64,000 nucleotides of DNA, taken from contig NZ_FOTR01000012.1 of assembly GCF_900114645.1 (NCBI RefSeq), positions 45,074 to 109,073 of the forward strand. The letters run 5' to 3'. Positions 43,252 through 52,757 of the stretch are shown piece after piece. The position numbers and the translations under genes are program-made. The stretch's first letter is position 1; each line of letters begins with the position of its first letter. The DNA is from Gracilibacillus orientalis (GTDB lineage: Bacteria; Bacillota; Bacilli; Bacillales; Amphibacillaceae). The notes beneath the pieces are model-generated. The model was not told the origin of the DNA, did not search any database, and saw only the letters and a program-made list of their open reading frames with translations.

Positions 43252-43795
43252 TACAGAAACCATAAACTGCGAAGTAACTCTTGTGTTCTTCCTCCCATTT
43301 TGTTGGAGATGAGTGCTAGTCCAACGCTGCGGAAAAACACTCCCTTTCCGTGGGGAACGCTTCAGCCTCCTCGCGAGCAAAGAACGCTCACTGCGGGGTC
43401 TTCAGACTGTTCCTTTCCCACAGGAGTGTCGTATTTTTCCGCAGCTTAGAATAGTGTTTTGTTAAAAAGACAGGAAATCCAAAGAATATAGTTCCATGAG
43501 TTCGATTCTTCTAATCATCAGAACACTAAAATCAGCGGAGGCAGAATATGGAGACTCCTGTGGGACAGCGAAAGCTGAAGATCTACTATGCAAAGTGGTC
43601 TTCTTTGCATAGTTAGCTAAAGCCGAGCCCGACGGCATAGAAAACACTACGAAAGCGATCTTTGCTTGAGTAGATGTTGCACTTGTGCCCTTGGGTAAAA
43701 GCGCAGTATTCTGCCGGAGCGTTTTAAAGCACTCATCTTAAGTCAGAATGGAAGGAAGCTACACCAAGACAGATTTTCACTACTTCGCATCTAGG
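43252..43795. repeat. MITE-like non-coding repeat, copy B (two units head to head)
   Basis: About 545 bases with no gene. The left half holds a minus-oriented unit (43333-43446: GCGGAAAAACACTCC to the complement of GCGGAAAAATACGACACTCC). The right half holds a plus-oriented unit starting GCGGAGGCAGAATATGGAGA with GACTCCTGTGGGACAGCG. Outer ends are imperfect inverted repeats: CTGCGAAGTAACTCTTGTG at left and, from the right complement, ATGCGAAGTAGTGAAAAT. Both ends share a downstream CTTCCTxCCATT block. Confidence 0.8.
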
Positions 43796-43822
43796 TAATT
43801 AGTGTAATGTCGCTTGTCCAGC

Positions 43823-44728
43823 TTAGCTGTGGTCGATGGTTATTTTCATTTTGCGTTTTCTCCTAGTGCTAGCGATGAACAGGAGCAAGCCGAAGATGAC
43901 AATAGTTCCTCCTAGCCATTGTGACCAGGTAATGAGTTCGTTTAGGATGATGTAGGCGAGTAATGATGCACCGATTGGTTCAAAAAGGATCCCCATTGAA
44001 ATAACGGATGTGCTCACCCATTTTAATGCCCAGTTCAGTAAATTCAGTCCCAAAATCGTTGGGACAACGGCAAGACAGAGGAAGATCAGCCATTCATTCG
44101 AATCGTAGCCTGTTAAAGGATTCGACACAGAGATATTATAGATAATAATCGCTAGTGCACCAATACTGTAAGCGATGAATGTATAACTCATGACTGAAAC
44201 TTTCGTCCGTACACCTTGGCCAAGTAAAAAGTAAATCGTAATAAACAAGGCACCTAACAATGCCAGAAAATCGCCATAAAGAGCTTCACCAGCTATCTGA
44301 AAATCTCCCCATGTAATAATAACACCACCGAAAATGGCAATAAGCATGCTAATCACGGTACCGGCAGAAAAACGTTCATGAAAGAACAGATATGTACCAA
44401 TAAAAGCAAAAATAGGTTGTAATGTCACGATCACAGTAGAACTAGCTACAGATGTATATTGAAATGATTCGAACCAGACAATATAATGTATCGCCAAACT
44501 GATACCAGCTACTATCGTTAATATCCATTCTCTTTTAGCTAATTTTTTTAATTCATCTCTTCTTTTCAAGAGAATATATGGTAACAGTATAATTGCTGCA
44601 AATAACAAACGGTAATTGGCTGTTACGGCCGAAGGAACTTCTGAGGCTAACTTGACGAGTACCGCGGCAGTAGAAACAGAGATCACACCAATGATAATCG
44701 CTAAATATGAAATAGAGTACTTATTCAC
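43823..44728 (-). CDS. EamA-family (DMT superfamily) transporter
   Basis: The 301-residue protein has ten membrane helices in two EamA repeats (about 8-140 and 150-290). The second half ends with the family motif ILFEPIGASLLAYIILNELITWSQWLGGTIVIFGLLL. Such carriers export metabolites or amino acids. The substrate cannot be told here. It is alone on its strand. Confidence 0.88.
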   Translation of the reverse strand: MNKYSISYLAIIIGVISVSTAAVLVKLASEVPSAVTANYRLLFAAIILLPYILLKRRDELKKLAKREWILTIVAGISLAIHYIVWFESFQYTSVASSTVIVTLQPIFAFIGTYLFFHERFSAGTVISMLIAIFGGVIITWGDFQIAGEALYGDFLALLGALFITIYFLLGQGVRTKVSVMSYTFIAYSIGALAIIIYNISVSNPLTGYDSNEWLIFLCLAVVPTILGLNLLNWALKWVSTSVISMGILFEPIGASLLAYIILNELITWSQWLGGTIVIFGLLLFIASTRRKRKMKITIDHS

Positions 44729-45130
44729 AACATCACCTACAATAGTTAAAAATCACTCTTTTTCTTAAGTATAACAATTATTTTAGGAAATCCTAATAAT
44801 ATCTATCCAGGAAAAATTCAAATGTTTGAAACGATACGAAATATTATATAGAATTAACATGAAGAGTGTGTTATGATGTAGTAATCCATTGAGTGGTCAT
44901 TTATAAGCCTCTTCCAAATGTGGAGGAAGGCTTTTTTTCATTGTTATTCGTATGTATCTTAGTCAGCGTCAAGATTTCTTACGATAACGACATTTATAGA
45001 AGGTAGCTTATCCTACTTTGTGCCTATTTTTTAATGTAGATAGTATAACTTGGATACACTGTTAATAACGACGAAAAAATGATAATAAAGATGAGATTTA
45101 TATAGTGAAAAAAAGGAGTAGAAATTAATA
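44729..45130. other. Gene-less leader region before cshA
   Basis: About 400 bases. A TTGAAA at 44826-44831 with TATAGA near 44847 precedes a hairpin terminator (44905-44938). The following 190 bases lead to cshA without another clear box. This could be a short RNA gene or a cold-responsive 5' leader. Confidence 0.45.
44905..44938 (+). terminator. Hairpin terminator or attenuator upstream of cshA
   Basis: AAGCCTCTTCC pairs imperfectly with GGAGGAAGGCTT around a short loop, followed by seven T. It lies some 190 bases ahead of the cshA start, so it could end a short RNA or attenuate the cshA transcript. Confidence 0.65.
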
Positions 45131-46588
45131 GTGACAAATTTTAATGAATTAGGAATTTCAGCGTCAATTATGAAAGCATTAGAGAACATGGGATTTGAAG
45201 AGGCAACACCAATTCAAGCCCAAACGATTCCGTTAGGGATGGAAGGCAAAGATGTAATCGGACAGGCCCAAACTGGTACTGGTAAAACAGCAGCCTTTGG
45301 TATTCCGATGATCGAAAAAATTGACCCTAAAGAACGTAAAATTCAAGGGTTAATCGTTGCACCTACAAGAGAATTAGCAATACAGGTATCAGAAGAAATG
45401 CATAAATTAGCGAAGTTTAAAGGTGTTCGTACACTGCCTGTTTATGGTGGTCAGCATATGGAACGCCAAATTAAAGCGTTAAAGGATCGCCCACATATTG
45501 TTGTGGCAACACCAGGTCGATTGTTAGATCATTTACGTCGTCGTACAATTCGTGTCGATCAAGTACACACTGCTGTACTAGATGAAGCAGATGAAATGTT
45601 GAATATGGGCTTTATCGATGATATTCGTGATATCTTAAAGGCGATTCCGGAAGACAAACAAACATTACTGTTCTCTGCAACGATGCCAAAAGAAATTCGT
45701 GATATTGCGTCAACATTGATGAAACAACCTGAAGAGGTAAAAGTAAAATCAAAAGAAATGACGGTTTCGAATATTGATCAATACTTCGTGGAAGTACATG
45801 AGAAACAAAAATTCGATACACTAACAAACTTGTTAGATATTCACGTACCTGAATTGGCAATCATTTTTGGTCGTACGAAAAAGCGTGTCGATGAATTAAC
45901 AGAAGGTCTGCAAGCTCGAGGCTTTAGTGCGGAAGGAACCCACGGTGACTTAACACAAGGTAAACGTACTTCTGTATTGAAAAAATTCAAATTCGGTCGC
46001 ATTGAAATTTTGGTAGCAACTGACGTGGCTGCACGCGGGTTAGATATTTCGGGTGTAACACACGTATATAACTTTGATATTCCACAAGATCCGGAAAGCT
46101 ATGTACACCGTATCGGGCGTACAGGTCGTGCTGGAAAAATGGGCGAGGCTATTTCATTTATTACACCAAGGGAAGTTCCTCACTTACATTTAATTGAAAA
46201 AGTTACCAAAGGTAAAATTAAACGTTTGACACCGCCTAGTTATGACGAAGCAAAACGAGGCCAACAACAATTAACGGTACAAAAATTAATGAGAATGATT
46301 GAGAAAAAAGAACTGCAGGATTACCGTGAGACAGCAAGCGAAATTCTTAACGAATATGATTCCGCAACAGTTGTCGCAGCAGCATTAAAAATGCTAACCA
46401 AAGAAAGAAGACAAACACCAGTTACCTTAACTTCTGTTCAACCGGTAAGTGTTAAATCATCGAACAATAAAGGTAATAACAAAAAGTTTAGAAATGATAA
46501 ACGTGGGTTTGGTCGCAAAGGAAAACAGGGTGGCGGTGGCCGTAACCGCAAATTCCAAAACAAACGTAACAGTAATAGTAATAGATAA
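45131..46588 (+). CDS. cshA: DEAD-box ATP-dependent RNA helicase CshA
   Basis: The 485-residue helicase has the Q motif ([17 protein letters not shown]), motif [23 protein letters not shown] box as [11 protein letters not shown] (FSATMP), and motif [12 protein letters not shown]. The C-terminus is basic and Gly/Arg/Asn-rich, ending [12 protein letters not shown], as in CshA. It unwinds RNA in the degradosome and at low temperature. It starts with GTG at 45131. The AAGGAG is 12-15 bases upstream, longer than ideal. A terminator follows. Confidence 0.95.
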   Translation: MTNFNELGISASIMKALENMGFEEATPIQAQTIPLGMEGKDVIGQAQTGTGKTAAFGIPMIEKIDPKERKIQGLIVAPTRELAIQVSEEMHKLAKFKGVRTLPVYGGQHMERQIKALKDRPHIVVATPGRLLDHLRRRTIRVDQVHTAVLDEADEMLNMGFIDDIRDILKAIPEDKQTLLFSATMPKEIRDIASTLMKQPEEVKVKSKEMTVSNIDQYFVEVHEKQKFDTLTNLLDIHVPELAIIFGRTKKRVDELTEGLQARGFSAEGTHGDLTQGKRTSVLKKFKFGRIEILVATDVAARGLDISGVTHVYNFDIPQDPESYVHRIGRTGRAGKMGEAISFITPREVPHLHLIEKVTKGKIKRLTPPSYDEAKRGQQQLTVQKLMRMIEKKELQDYRETASEILNEYDSATVVAAALKMLTKERRQTPVTLTSVQPVSVKSSNNKGNNKKFRNDKRGFGRKGKQGGGGRNRKFQNKRNSNSNR

Positions 46589-46618
46589 AAGGGCAGATTC
46601 ACAGTCCGAATTATCACA

Positions 46619-46653
46619 AAAAAGTCCGTTGCTATGTATAGCTACGGACTTTT
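46619..46653 (+). terminator. cshA terminator
   Basis: AAAAGTCCGT and ACGGACTTTT make a ten-bp stem with a 13-base loop, followed by GCTTTAT. Confidence 0.8.
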
Positions 46654-46715
46654 GCTTTATATTTTGGACTGTAACATAAAATCAAGATATTGAATTAGCC
46701 CTCAATCTACACCCT

Positions 46716-47159
46716 TCACACTAAAAATATCGCTACAATCGCTAAAATAGGAATGCCTAATACGGTCATATAGCCGATAAAGGATAGCGATTTTACATAG
46801 CTTAGTTCTTCTGCATTTAAGTTGGATGCTACTTCCATCACTTCTGCTTTTATTTTTTGAATTTGTAGGAAACAGAAAACAATTACTGCTAAAATAATAA
46901 GCAATGGTACAATTAAACTAGCAATTGACAAGCTTTCTTCTCCCATAAACATAAAGCCTAAAATGATCATAAATATTGGAATCGCTTCGATTAAACCAAC
47001 TTGAATTAAAAAACGTATTTGATCTTTTTGCAGACCTTTAAAATGAAATTCATTTCGTTTAATTCGATAAGATAATCCTCTCATCAGTCGCTTGAAGGCA
47101 AATAAAATACCTAAACCAGCAAGCACTGATGATACCGTGAATAGCCAAACTGCTATCAA
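46716..47159 (-). CDS. Hypothetical four-helix membrane protein
   Basis: The 147-residue protein has four hydrophobic segments (about 3-24, 52-72, 80-98 and 128-147). It starts with TTG behind GAAAGGAG. The third-quarter sequence GLIEAIPIFMIILGFMF resembles the proteolipid c-subunit signature of rotary ATPases (an acidic residue inside a hydrophobic helix), but this alone does not prove homology. It follows the rhomboid protease gene by 18 bases on the same strand, so an operon is likely. Function unknown. Confidence 0.72.
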   Translation of the reverse strand: MIAVWLFTVSSVLAGLGILFAFKRLMRGLSYRIKRNEFHFKGLQKDQIRFLIQVGLIEAIPIFMIILGFMFMGEESLSIASLIVPLLIILAVIVFCFLQIQKIKAEVMEVASNLNAEELSYVKSLSFIGYMTVLGIPILAIVAIFLV

Positions 47160-47177
47160 GATACATTCTCCTTTCGG

Positions 47178-47936
47178 TTAAAACAGACCAGAAATTACTC
47201 CGAGTAAAACTAAGATGATCAATAATCCAAATAAAATGGGCTTTAAATAGGGTTTGTAACGATAACGTTTTTTGTTCCAACGATTAGGATCAAATCCGAG
47301 ATCGTTATCTTTTACTTTTCGTCTATTTTTCCATGGAGAGAATGGTTGCGCATTTTTTAAGATAACCGGGCCAATAGCAAATCCAGCAATAAATCCGAAT
47401 AAATGACCTGCGACATTAATATTCGATCGGAAAAATGTCATAACTAATCCGATAACGGAAATAATCAAGATCAGTCGTGCGTTTTGTGGATCGATTAACC
47501 TCTTTTCAAAAAAGACCATGAATAAATATAACCCGAACAAACCGAAAATCGCACCTGAAGCTCCTACATGTAAATAGTAAGGACTCGGTTCTACAAGATA
47601 AGTAAGAATATTTGCAGCAATCCCAGCGACAAAATAAACAACTAAAAACTTTATTTTCCCTAGCATTTGTTCTAAAGCTGGTGCAAATAAAATCAGTGAA
47701 AAGGAATTGAAAATGATATGACCGAAACCAGCATGAAGAAAAATGGGTGTAACTAATCGCCAATATTCACCTTGGCTAATCATAAGATTCGAACCAACCC
47801 CCATTGTATAAATCCATTCACCTAAACCAGGAACTAAGCCAACGATTAGCCAAATAATAATTTGAAAGGCGACAATCGCAGAAACAACAGGATAAAATTG
47901 TAAAAAACCTCGAAAACTTTCCGTGCGTAGAAACAT
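47178..47936 (-). CDS. Rhomboid-family intramembrane serine protease
   Basis: The 252-residue protein has six to seven membrane helices. The catalytic dyad is visible: Ser in GASGAIFGLFG and His in NVAGHLFGFIAG. The helix-1 motif WRLVTPIFLHAGFGHIIFN is also conserved. It cleaves transmembrane substrates in the membrane plane. The location beside acpS matches the ydcA rhomboid of B. subtilis. A Lys/Arg-rich loop precedes the last helix. Confidence 0.92.
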   Translation of the reverse strand: MFLRTESFRGFLQFYPVVSAIVAFQIIIWLIVGLVPGLGEWIYTMGVGSNLMISQGEYWRLVTPIFLHAGFGHIIFNSFSLILFAPALEQMLGKIKFLVVYFVAGIAANILTYLVEPSPYYLHVGASGAIFGLFGLYLFMVFFEKRLIDPQNARLILIISVIGLVMTFFRSNINVAGHLFGFIAGFAIGPVILKNAQPFSPWKNRRKVKDNDLGFDPNRWNKKRYRYKPYLKPILFGLLIILVLLGVISGLF

Positions 47937-48063
47937 AGTAATCCCCTTTTATGGTTAATTGCTTATATTTTAGCATAACTATGAATGATATTAACAGTAG
48001 AATTCCCCGTTTTAAATATCTGGGTAATTAGGCTATACTTATCATATAAATGGAGTGATAAGA

Positions 48064-48432
48064 ATGATAAAAGGAATTGGAATAGATATCATTGAATTAC
48101 GGCGTATTAAAGAGATGGTAGAACGTCAACCGAAATTGTTAGAACGGATATTAACAAAAAGTGAAAAAGAATTGTTGGAGAATCTCCAATCGAATAAAAG
48201 AAAAATAGAATTTGTTGCGGGAAGATTTGCAGCTAAGGAAGCTTTTTCTAAAGCAAGAGGGACCGGAATGGGGCAGTTAAGTTTTTTAGATATTGAAATT
48301 ACCAATCACAAAAATGGTGCACCTGTTTTAAAATCAAAAGTTTTAACTGCTGAGACATGCTTTATATCAATCTCCCACAGTGAAGATTATGCAGTGTCAC
48401 AAGTAATAATTGAAAGTGAATCTGCATATTAA
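48064..48432 (+). CDS. acpS: Holo-[acyl-carrier-protein] synthase AcpS
   Basis: The 122-residue enzyme moves 4'-phosphopantetheine from CoA to acyl carrier protein. The conserved motif GIGIDIIELRRI (Asp ligand) and FVAGRFAAKEAFSKA (the Glu/Lys motif of metal binding) are present, as is the closing SISHSEDYAVSQVI. GTG 48055 is in frame, but ATG 48064 lies at a better distance from GGAGTG. A TTTAAA/TATACT pair with 17 bases between (48011-48039) is a likely promoter. Next gene follows with its own ribosome site. Confidence 0.95.
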   Translation: MIKGIGIDIIELRRIKEMVERQPKLLERILTKSEKELLENLQSNKRKIEFVAGRFAAKEAFSKARGTGMGQLSFLDIEITNHKNGAPVLKSKVLTAETCFISISHSEDYAVSQVIIESESAY

Positions 48433-48477
48433 GAGAGGTTGTCTCATACTATTTTAGTGCGGGTAGGAGGGAACAAG

Positions 48478-49989
48478 ATGTACATCGTAACCGCGGAGGA
48501 AATGTACGAAATAGATCGTTATGCGATAGAAAAAGGGGGAATCGAAGGCAAGGTTCTAATGGAAAATGCCGGATCACAGGTAGCTCAGCAGATAATTCAA
48601 GCCTATAATACCAATCGAAAGCTGGCAATTGTTGTTGGTAGTGGAAATAATGGCGGTGATGGTTTTGTTATTGCGCGTTATTTAGCAGAATACGGATATA
48701 ACGTTACAGTTTTTCAATTAGTAGCAGATCATAAAATTAAAGGGGATGCAGCTTTTTATAAGCAATTGTGGTTAAACACGTCAGACAAGCTGGCCCATGT
48801 AACAGATTCGCATCAGTTGAAGCAAAGATTAGTAGATTTTGATATGGTAATTGATGCGATTCTGGGGATAGGAGTTTCTGGAGCGATTCGAGAGCCGATT
48901 CGAAGTATGATCGATGTAATCAATCATTTACCAATCACCAAAATATCAGTTGATATTCCGAGTGGCTTACCAGCAAATGATGGTATCGAGGTTGATCTTG
49001 CCATTCAAGCAGATCAAACGTATATCATTGAAGCTCCAAAAGAAACGGTTTTTTGTGAAGATACCAGCATTTACTATGGTGAATGGGAAACGGTGAAAAT
49101 CGGCGTACCACAAGCGGCATATTTTGAGCATACATCGAGACAAAGATGGTGCAAAAAAAATGTCCGAGCAACTTTTCCAAAACGTAATAAGTATGCGCAC
49201 AAAGGAACTAATGGTAGAGGTTTAGTCATTGGTGGTCAGCTGACGATGCCGGGAGCTATTGTGCTAGCTGCAAGAGCAGCACTCCGTTCAGGAGCGGGAC
49301 TCATAACCGTTGCAACAGTGAAGGAGAATCTCCCGATCGTGTCGAGTAGTTGTATAGAAGCTACGTATCACCTATTGCCAAACCTAACGGATCGATTAAC
49401 AGACCGTGACCTTGAAGCCTTTGAACAAATAGATGCTATTGCGGTTGGTATGGGCGTCGGACGTGATGAATCGCAACTTTTATCCGATTTAATCGAAAAA
49501 CTAGACAAGCCATTACTTATTGATGCAGATAGTCTGTATCAGTTAAAACCATTATTGGAAACACAATTGCAACACGAAGCACCGATTGTGATTACACCAC
49601 ATTATGGAGAAATGGCCATGTTGACAGATACAACTGTTCCAAAAGTGAAGCGGTCGCCTTTTTCTATCTCTAGGCAGTTTGCTGAAAAATATCAAGTCTA
49701 TGTGGTGTTAAAAGGTAGACATACCGTTATTACAGCACCAAATGGAGAACAAATTATCAGTGATCAGGGCAATGCCGGCTTAGCCAAAGGTGGGACTGGT
49801 GACGTGCTGTCAGGGATTTTATTGACGATGATCATGCAGCATAAAGAATTGCTACCAGCCCTTGCGAATGGTTGTTATCTTCATGGTAAATCTGCGGATT
49901 ATCTGGTGGAAACGGACCATACAGAAATGGATTTGTTAGCTACCGATGTGATCGAAGGACTATCGCAAGTATTTCGTACATTGTCTTAA
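48478..49989 (+). CDS. nnr: Bifunctional NAD(P)H-hydrate epimerase / ADP-dependent dehydratase (Nnr)
   Basis: The 503-residue enzyme repairs hydrated NAD(P)H. Residues 1-215 form the YjeF_N epimerase (VVGSGNNGGDGFVIARYL, the nucleotide motif) and residues 225-500 the ADP-dependent dehydratase kinase fold (GLAKGGTGDVLSGIL, the anion-hole GTGD motif). GAGAGGTTGTCTC-like sequence precedes; ATG 48478 with GTAGGAGGG is preferred over the upstream TTG 48439. Fused, as in most Bacillaceae. Follows acpS and likely shares its transcript. Confidence 0.93.
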   Translation: MYIVTAEEMYEIDRYAIEKGGIEGKVLMENAGSQVAQQIIQAYNTNRKLAIVVGSGNNGGDGFVIARYLAEYGYNVTVFQLVADHKIKGDAAFYKQLWLNTSDKLAHVTDSHQLKQRLVDFDMVIDAILGIGVSGAIREPIRSMIDVINHLPITKISVDIPSGLPANDGIEVDLAIQADQTYIIEAPKETVFCEDTSIYYGEWETVKIGVPQAAYFEHTSRQRWCKKNVRATFPKRNKYAHKGTNGRGLVIGGQLTMPGAIVLAARAALRSGAGLITVATVKENLPIVSSSCIEATYHLLPNLTDRLTDRDLEAFEQIDAIAVGMGVGRDESQLLSDLIEKLDKPLLIDADSLYQLKPLLETQLQHEAPIVITPHYGEMAMLTDTTVPKVKRSPFSISRQFAEKYQVYVVLKGRHTVITAPNGEQIISDQGNAGLAKGGTGDVLSGILLTMIMQHKELLPALANGCYLHGKSADYLVETDHTEMDLLATDVIEGLSQVFRTLS

Positions 49990-50043
49990 CGTGTGATCGT
50001 GTTCCCTTTGTCCACTCAGATGAGACAAAGGAGAGATGTCGCG

Positions 50044-51063
50044 ATGAAAAAATATAAAAGTATAGTAATCGGTATTTTATTGCTTATTGTTTTAACGGCT
50101 TGTGGGGAAAAGTCTAAAGACGATGTTGTGGAGAAACTGGAAGGTATGGCAGAGAATATGAGTTCTTACCAATCACAGGCAATGATGACGTTAAATACAG
50201 GAAAAGATAAACAGGCATACCGAGTTGAGGTATCCCATAAGAAAAAAAATTACTACCGTGTATTATTAAAGAACGAAAATGATGAGGAAAGCAGTCAGAT
50301 TATTTTGCGTAATGATGAAGGGGTCTTTGTATTAACGCCAGCTTTAAACAAAAGCTTTAAATTTCAAAGTGAATGGCCGGATAACAACAGCCAGCCATAT
50401 CTCTTCCAATCATTAATAAAAGACTTAGCAGCTGACAGTGATGCCACATTTACTGTGACAGACAGTTATTTTGTCTTTGAAACGAAAACAAGCTATGAAA
50501 GTAATAGTAACCTCCCATATCAAACCATTTATTTTGATAAAAAAACATATGCACCTGTGTTAGTAAAGGTATTAGATAATGATAAGAATGCGCTAGTTGA
50601 GGTAGAATTTACGAATTTTGAGATAGATCCGGAATTACCGGAAAATACATTTGATATGGAAACAAACATGACGAGCAGTATTTTTGGGGTACCTGTCATG
50701 GCACAAGAAGATTTGCCGACACAATTAACTGTGCTTTACCCTTCTGAAAATTTGGGTTCTGAACTGGTAGAAGAAAATCAAATGGACAGGGAAAATGGTA
50801 AACGTGTGATGTTATCGTATCAAGGAGATAAAAATTTCACGATTATTCAAGAGACAGTAGACGTATTTCCGACAAGTACAGCAGCACCGGAGATGGTAAG
50901 TGGTGAACCAATAGACTTAGGTTTTACCGTTGGGGCACTCACTAATAACTCATTAGAATGGCATTACCAAGGTGTTAATTATTATGTAGCAAGTGAGCAA
51001 TTAACGAAAGAAGAAATGAAGGAAGTTGCAAAATCCATGTCAACAGAAGAAGCAATGAAATAA
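50044..51063 (+). CDS. ydcC: Outer-membrane-carrier-like lipoprotein (YdcC, LolA-type fold)
   Basis: The 339-residue protein starts with a lipoprotein signal (KYKSIVIGILLLIVLTACGE, Cys at 20 or near) and continues in a LolA/LolB-like beta domain (VEVSHKKKNYYRVLLKNENDE). It is the equivalent of B. subtilis YdcC, a sporulation-linked lipoprotein produced in the mother cell. The in-frame start at 49993 is less likely; ATG 50044 has AAAGGAGAG upstream. Its place between nnr and alr matches B. subtilis. Terminator follows. Confidence 0.9.
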   Translation: MKKYKSIVIGILLLIVLTACGEKSKDDVVEKLEGMAENMSSYQSQAMMTLNTGKDKQAYRVEVSHKKKNYYRVLLKNENDEESSQIILRNDEGVFVLTPALNKSFKFQSEWPDNNSQPYLFQSLIKDLAADSDATFTVTDSYFVFETKTSYESNSNLPYQTIYFDKKTYAPVLVKVLDNDKNALVEVEFTNFEIDPELPENTFDMETNMTSSIFGVPVMAQEDLPTQLTVLYPSENLGSELVEENQMDRENGKRVMLSYQGDKNFTIIQETVDVFPTSTAAPEMVSGEPIDLGFTVGALTNNSLEWHYQGVNYYVASEQLTKEEMKEVAKSMSTEEAMK

Positions 51064-51097
51064 AGTAAACGGCTGGGACAGAAGTACAAGATAGGAC

Positions 51098-51133
51098 AAA
51101 ACACGAACATCAAGTTTGATGTTCGTGTTTACT
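51098..51133 (+). terminator. ydcC terminator
   Basis: AAACACGAACATCAA pairs perfectly with TTGATGTTCGTGTTT over 15 bp with a two-base loop. It is preceded by GGCTGGGACAGAAGT, a block that recurs in many Bacillaceae intergenic repeats (recalled, not checked). Confidence 0.78.
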
Positions 51134-51134
51134 A

Positions 51135-51227
51135 TTCCTTGGAAAAATATGATTCTTCCTTGGAAAAATGAATATTTCCAAGGAACAGAAAGAGAATTCC
51201 AAGGAAGCGATGCACTTTTCCAAGGAA
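51135..51227 (+). repeat. Array of five TTCC(AA/TT)GGAA palindromes, about 21 bp apart
   Basis: TTCCTTGGAA starts at 51135 and 51156; TTCCAAGGAA starts at 51176, 51197 and 51218. The spacing is 21, 20, 21 and 21 bases, i.e. two helical turns. Copies 2 and 3 can also fold as an 11-bp hairpin around eight bases. It lies between the ydcC terminator and alr. Confidence 0.88.
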
Positions 51228-51538
51228 GAAACAACAAGCACAGGGACTAGAGCATAGGTCTTGTTCAAATGAGAAAAATTTATTTTTTTCCTACCTTCAT
51301 ATATATCTTAGGAATTCTTTACCTCCTCCAACAACTGCAAAGCCTCTTTTGGCATGTCATCACTTTCTACCTCCTCATAGGTGATGACCTCCTTTTCCTT
51401 GTAATAAATCTGTGAATAGGTCAGGGTGGATTTGAAAATAGGAAATAAACGAAACTTGTTTAATTAATATTCTTTTTCTGCTAAATGGTTTATAATGGAT
51501 TGCGTTACACTCAATTGAATTGAAGGAGTATTTTTAAC
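51228..51538. other. Gene-less region before alr
   Basis: It contains the minus-strand coding remnant (51308-51463) and a TATAAT at 51491-51496 that probably belongs to the alr promoter. A matching -35 box could not be placed with confidence. Confidence 0.45.
51308..51463 (-). pseudogene. Orphan C-terminal coding remnant
   Basis: On the minus strand an open frame runs FRLFPIFKSTLTYSQIYYKE and continues KEVITYEEVESDDMPKEALQL, ending LLEEVKNS. It has no start codon after the upstream stop TAA (51464-51466), except an internal Met. The residue composition looks like a true protein end. It is likely the tail of a gene lost by rearrangement. No family is named. Confidence 0.4.
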
Positions 51539-52657
51539 ATGGATAAAAAATTTTACCGAGATTCTTGGGTAGAAGTGAATCTGGATCATATTATATATAA
51601 TATAGAGCAATTAAGGAATAAATTATCAGATAAAACGCAAATCTATGCAGTAGTGAAAGCAAACGCATATGGGCATGGTGATATGGAAGTTGCCAATGCT
51701 GCGCTCGAAGGAGGTGCCACAAGACTTGCTGTTGCAGTTTTAGACGAAGCATTGCGTCTTCGCCGTGGAGGCATTAAAGTACCTATTTTGGTTATGGGAT
51801 GGATTCGTCCGGAAGATGCAGAAATTGCAGTTCAACATGATATTACTGTTACTTGTTATCAAAAAGAATGGTTAGAGGAAGTGCAAAAGCTATCCCTTTC
51901 CAAACCGCTAACAGTCCATCTTAAATGGGACACCGGGATGGGACGGATAGGCATCCGAACAGAACAGGAATTATTAGGAATAATCCCGTTATTACAACAT
52001 AAAAATATTTATTTAGAGGCAATCTTCACTCATTTTGCCACTGCGGATGAAGAAAATCTGGGGCATTTTGAAGAACAAATAACTCATTTCGACAAACTAT
52101 GGGCTTTTTTTCAAAAGAACTGGTCACGGCATAAGGTGATGATTCATACTGGTAATAGTGCAGCAAGCATGCGGTTTCCAGAAAAAATGTTTGATTTCGT
52201 CCGCTTTGGTATCAGTATGTATGGACTGTATCCGTCTTCTGTTGTCAAAAAGGAAAAGCCGATTGATCTGAAGCCATCCCTTTCGTTACACAGTCGATTA
52301 ATCCATGTAAAAAAAGTAGATAAAGAAACACCGATTAGTTATGGGGCGACATATTTAGCGAAAGAGGAAGAATGGATTGGTACAGTTCCGCTTGGTTATG
52401 CGGATGGTATTCGTCGAGCCTTACAAGGTTCAGAAGTCTTAGTTAATGGTGAGCGGTGTACAATTGTCGGACGTATTTGTATGGATCAACTGATGGTTCG
52501 GCTATCAAAACCGGCTAAGGTAGGAGATAAAGTCACTTTAATTGGTGCACAAGGCAAGGAAAGAATTGAGATGGACGAATGGGCAACACAGTTGGACACG
52601 ATTAATTATGAAATTGCCTGTATGATTAGTTATCGAGTTCCTAGAATTTATTCATAA
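51539..52657 (+). CDS. alr: Alanine racemase Alr
   Basis: The 372-residue PLP enzyme makes D-alanine for peptidoglycan. The cofactor lysine is K40 in YAVVKANAYGHG and the second catalytic acid-base is Y268 in ISYGATYLA. Other hallmarks are KWDTGMGRIG, IHTGNSAASM and PLGYADGI. It is followed by the toxin-antitoxin pair ndoAI/ndoA, as in B. subtilis. A GAAGGAG precedes ATG 51539. Confidence 0.96.
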   Translation: MDKKFYRDSWVEVNLDHIIYNIEQLRNKLSDKTQIYAVVKANAYGHGDMEVANAALEGGATRLAVAVLDEALRLRRGGIKVPILVMGWIRPEDAEIAVQHDITVTCYQKEWLEEVQKLSLSKPLTVHLKWDTGMGRIGIRTEQELLGIIPLLQHKNIYLEAIFTHFATADEENLGHFEEQITHFDKLWAFFQKNWSRHKVMIHTGNSAASMRFPEKMFDFVRFGISMYGLYPSSVVKKEKPIDLKPSLSLHSRLIHVKKVDKETPISYGATYLAKEEEWIGTVPLGYADGIRRALQGSEVLVNGERCTIVGRICMDQLMVRLSKPAKVGDKVTLIGAQGKERIEMDEWATQLDTINYEIACMISYRVPRIYS

Positions 52658-52757
52658 AATATAAAATATTTAGTCGGTAAGACAAGATAATTCTTCAATC
52701 TTCTGGTAATACTGAAGATATATTGTAGAAAAAAACGATAAATTATCAAAAACCCCT

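Noticed and set aside
48439..48477. Upstream TTG start for nnr
   Set aside because: It lacks a ribosome site and adds residues (SHTILVRVGGNK) not found in the family; ATG 48478 with GTAGGAGGG is better.
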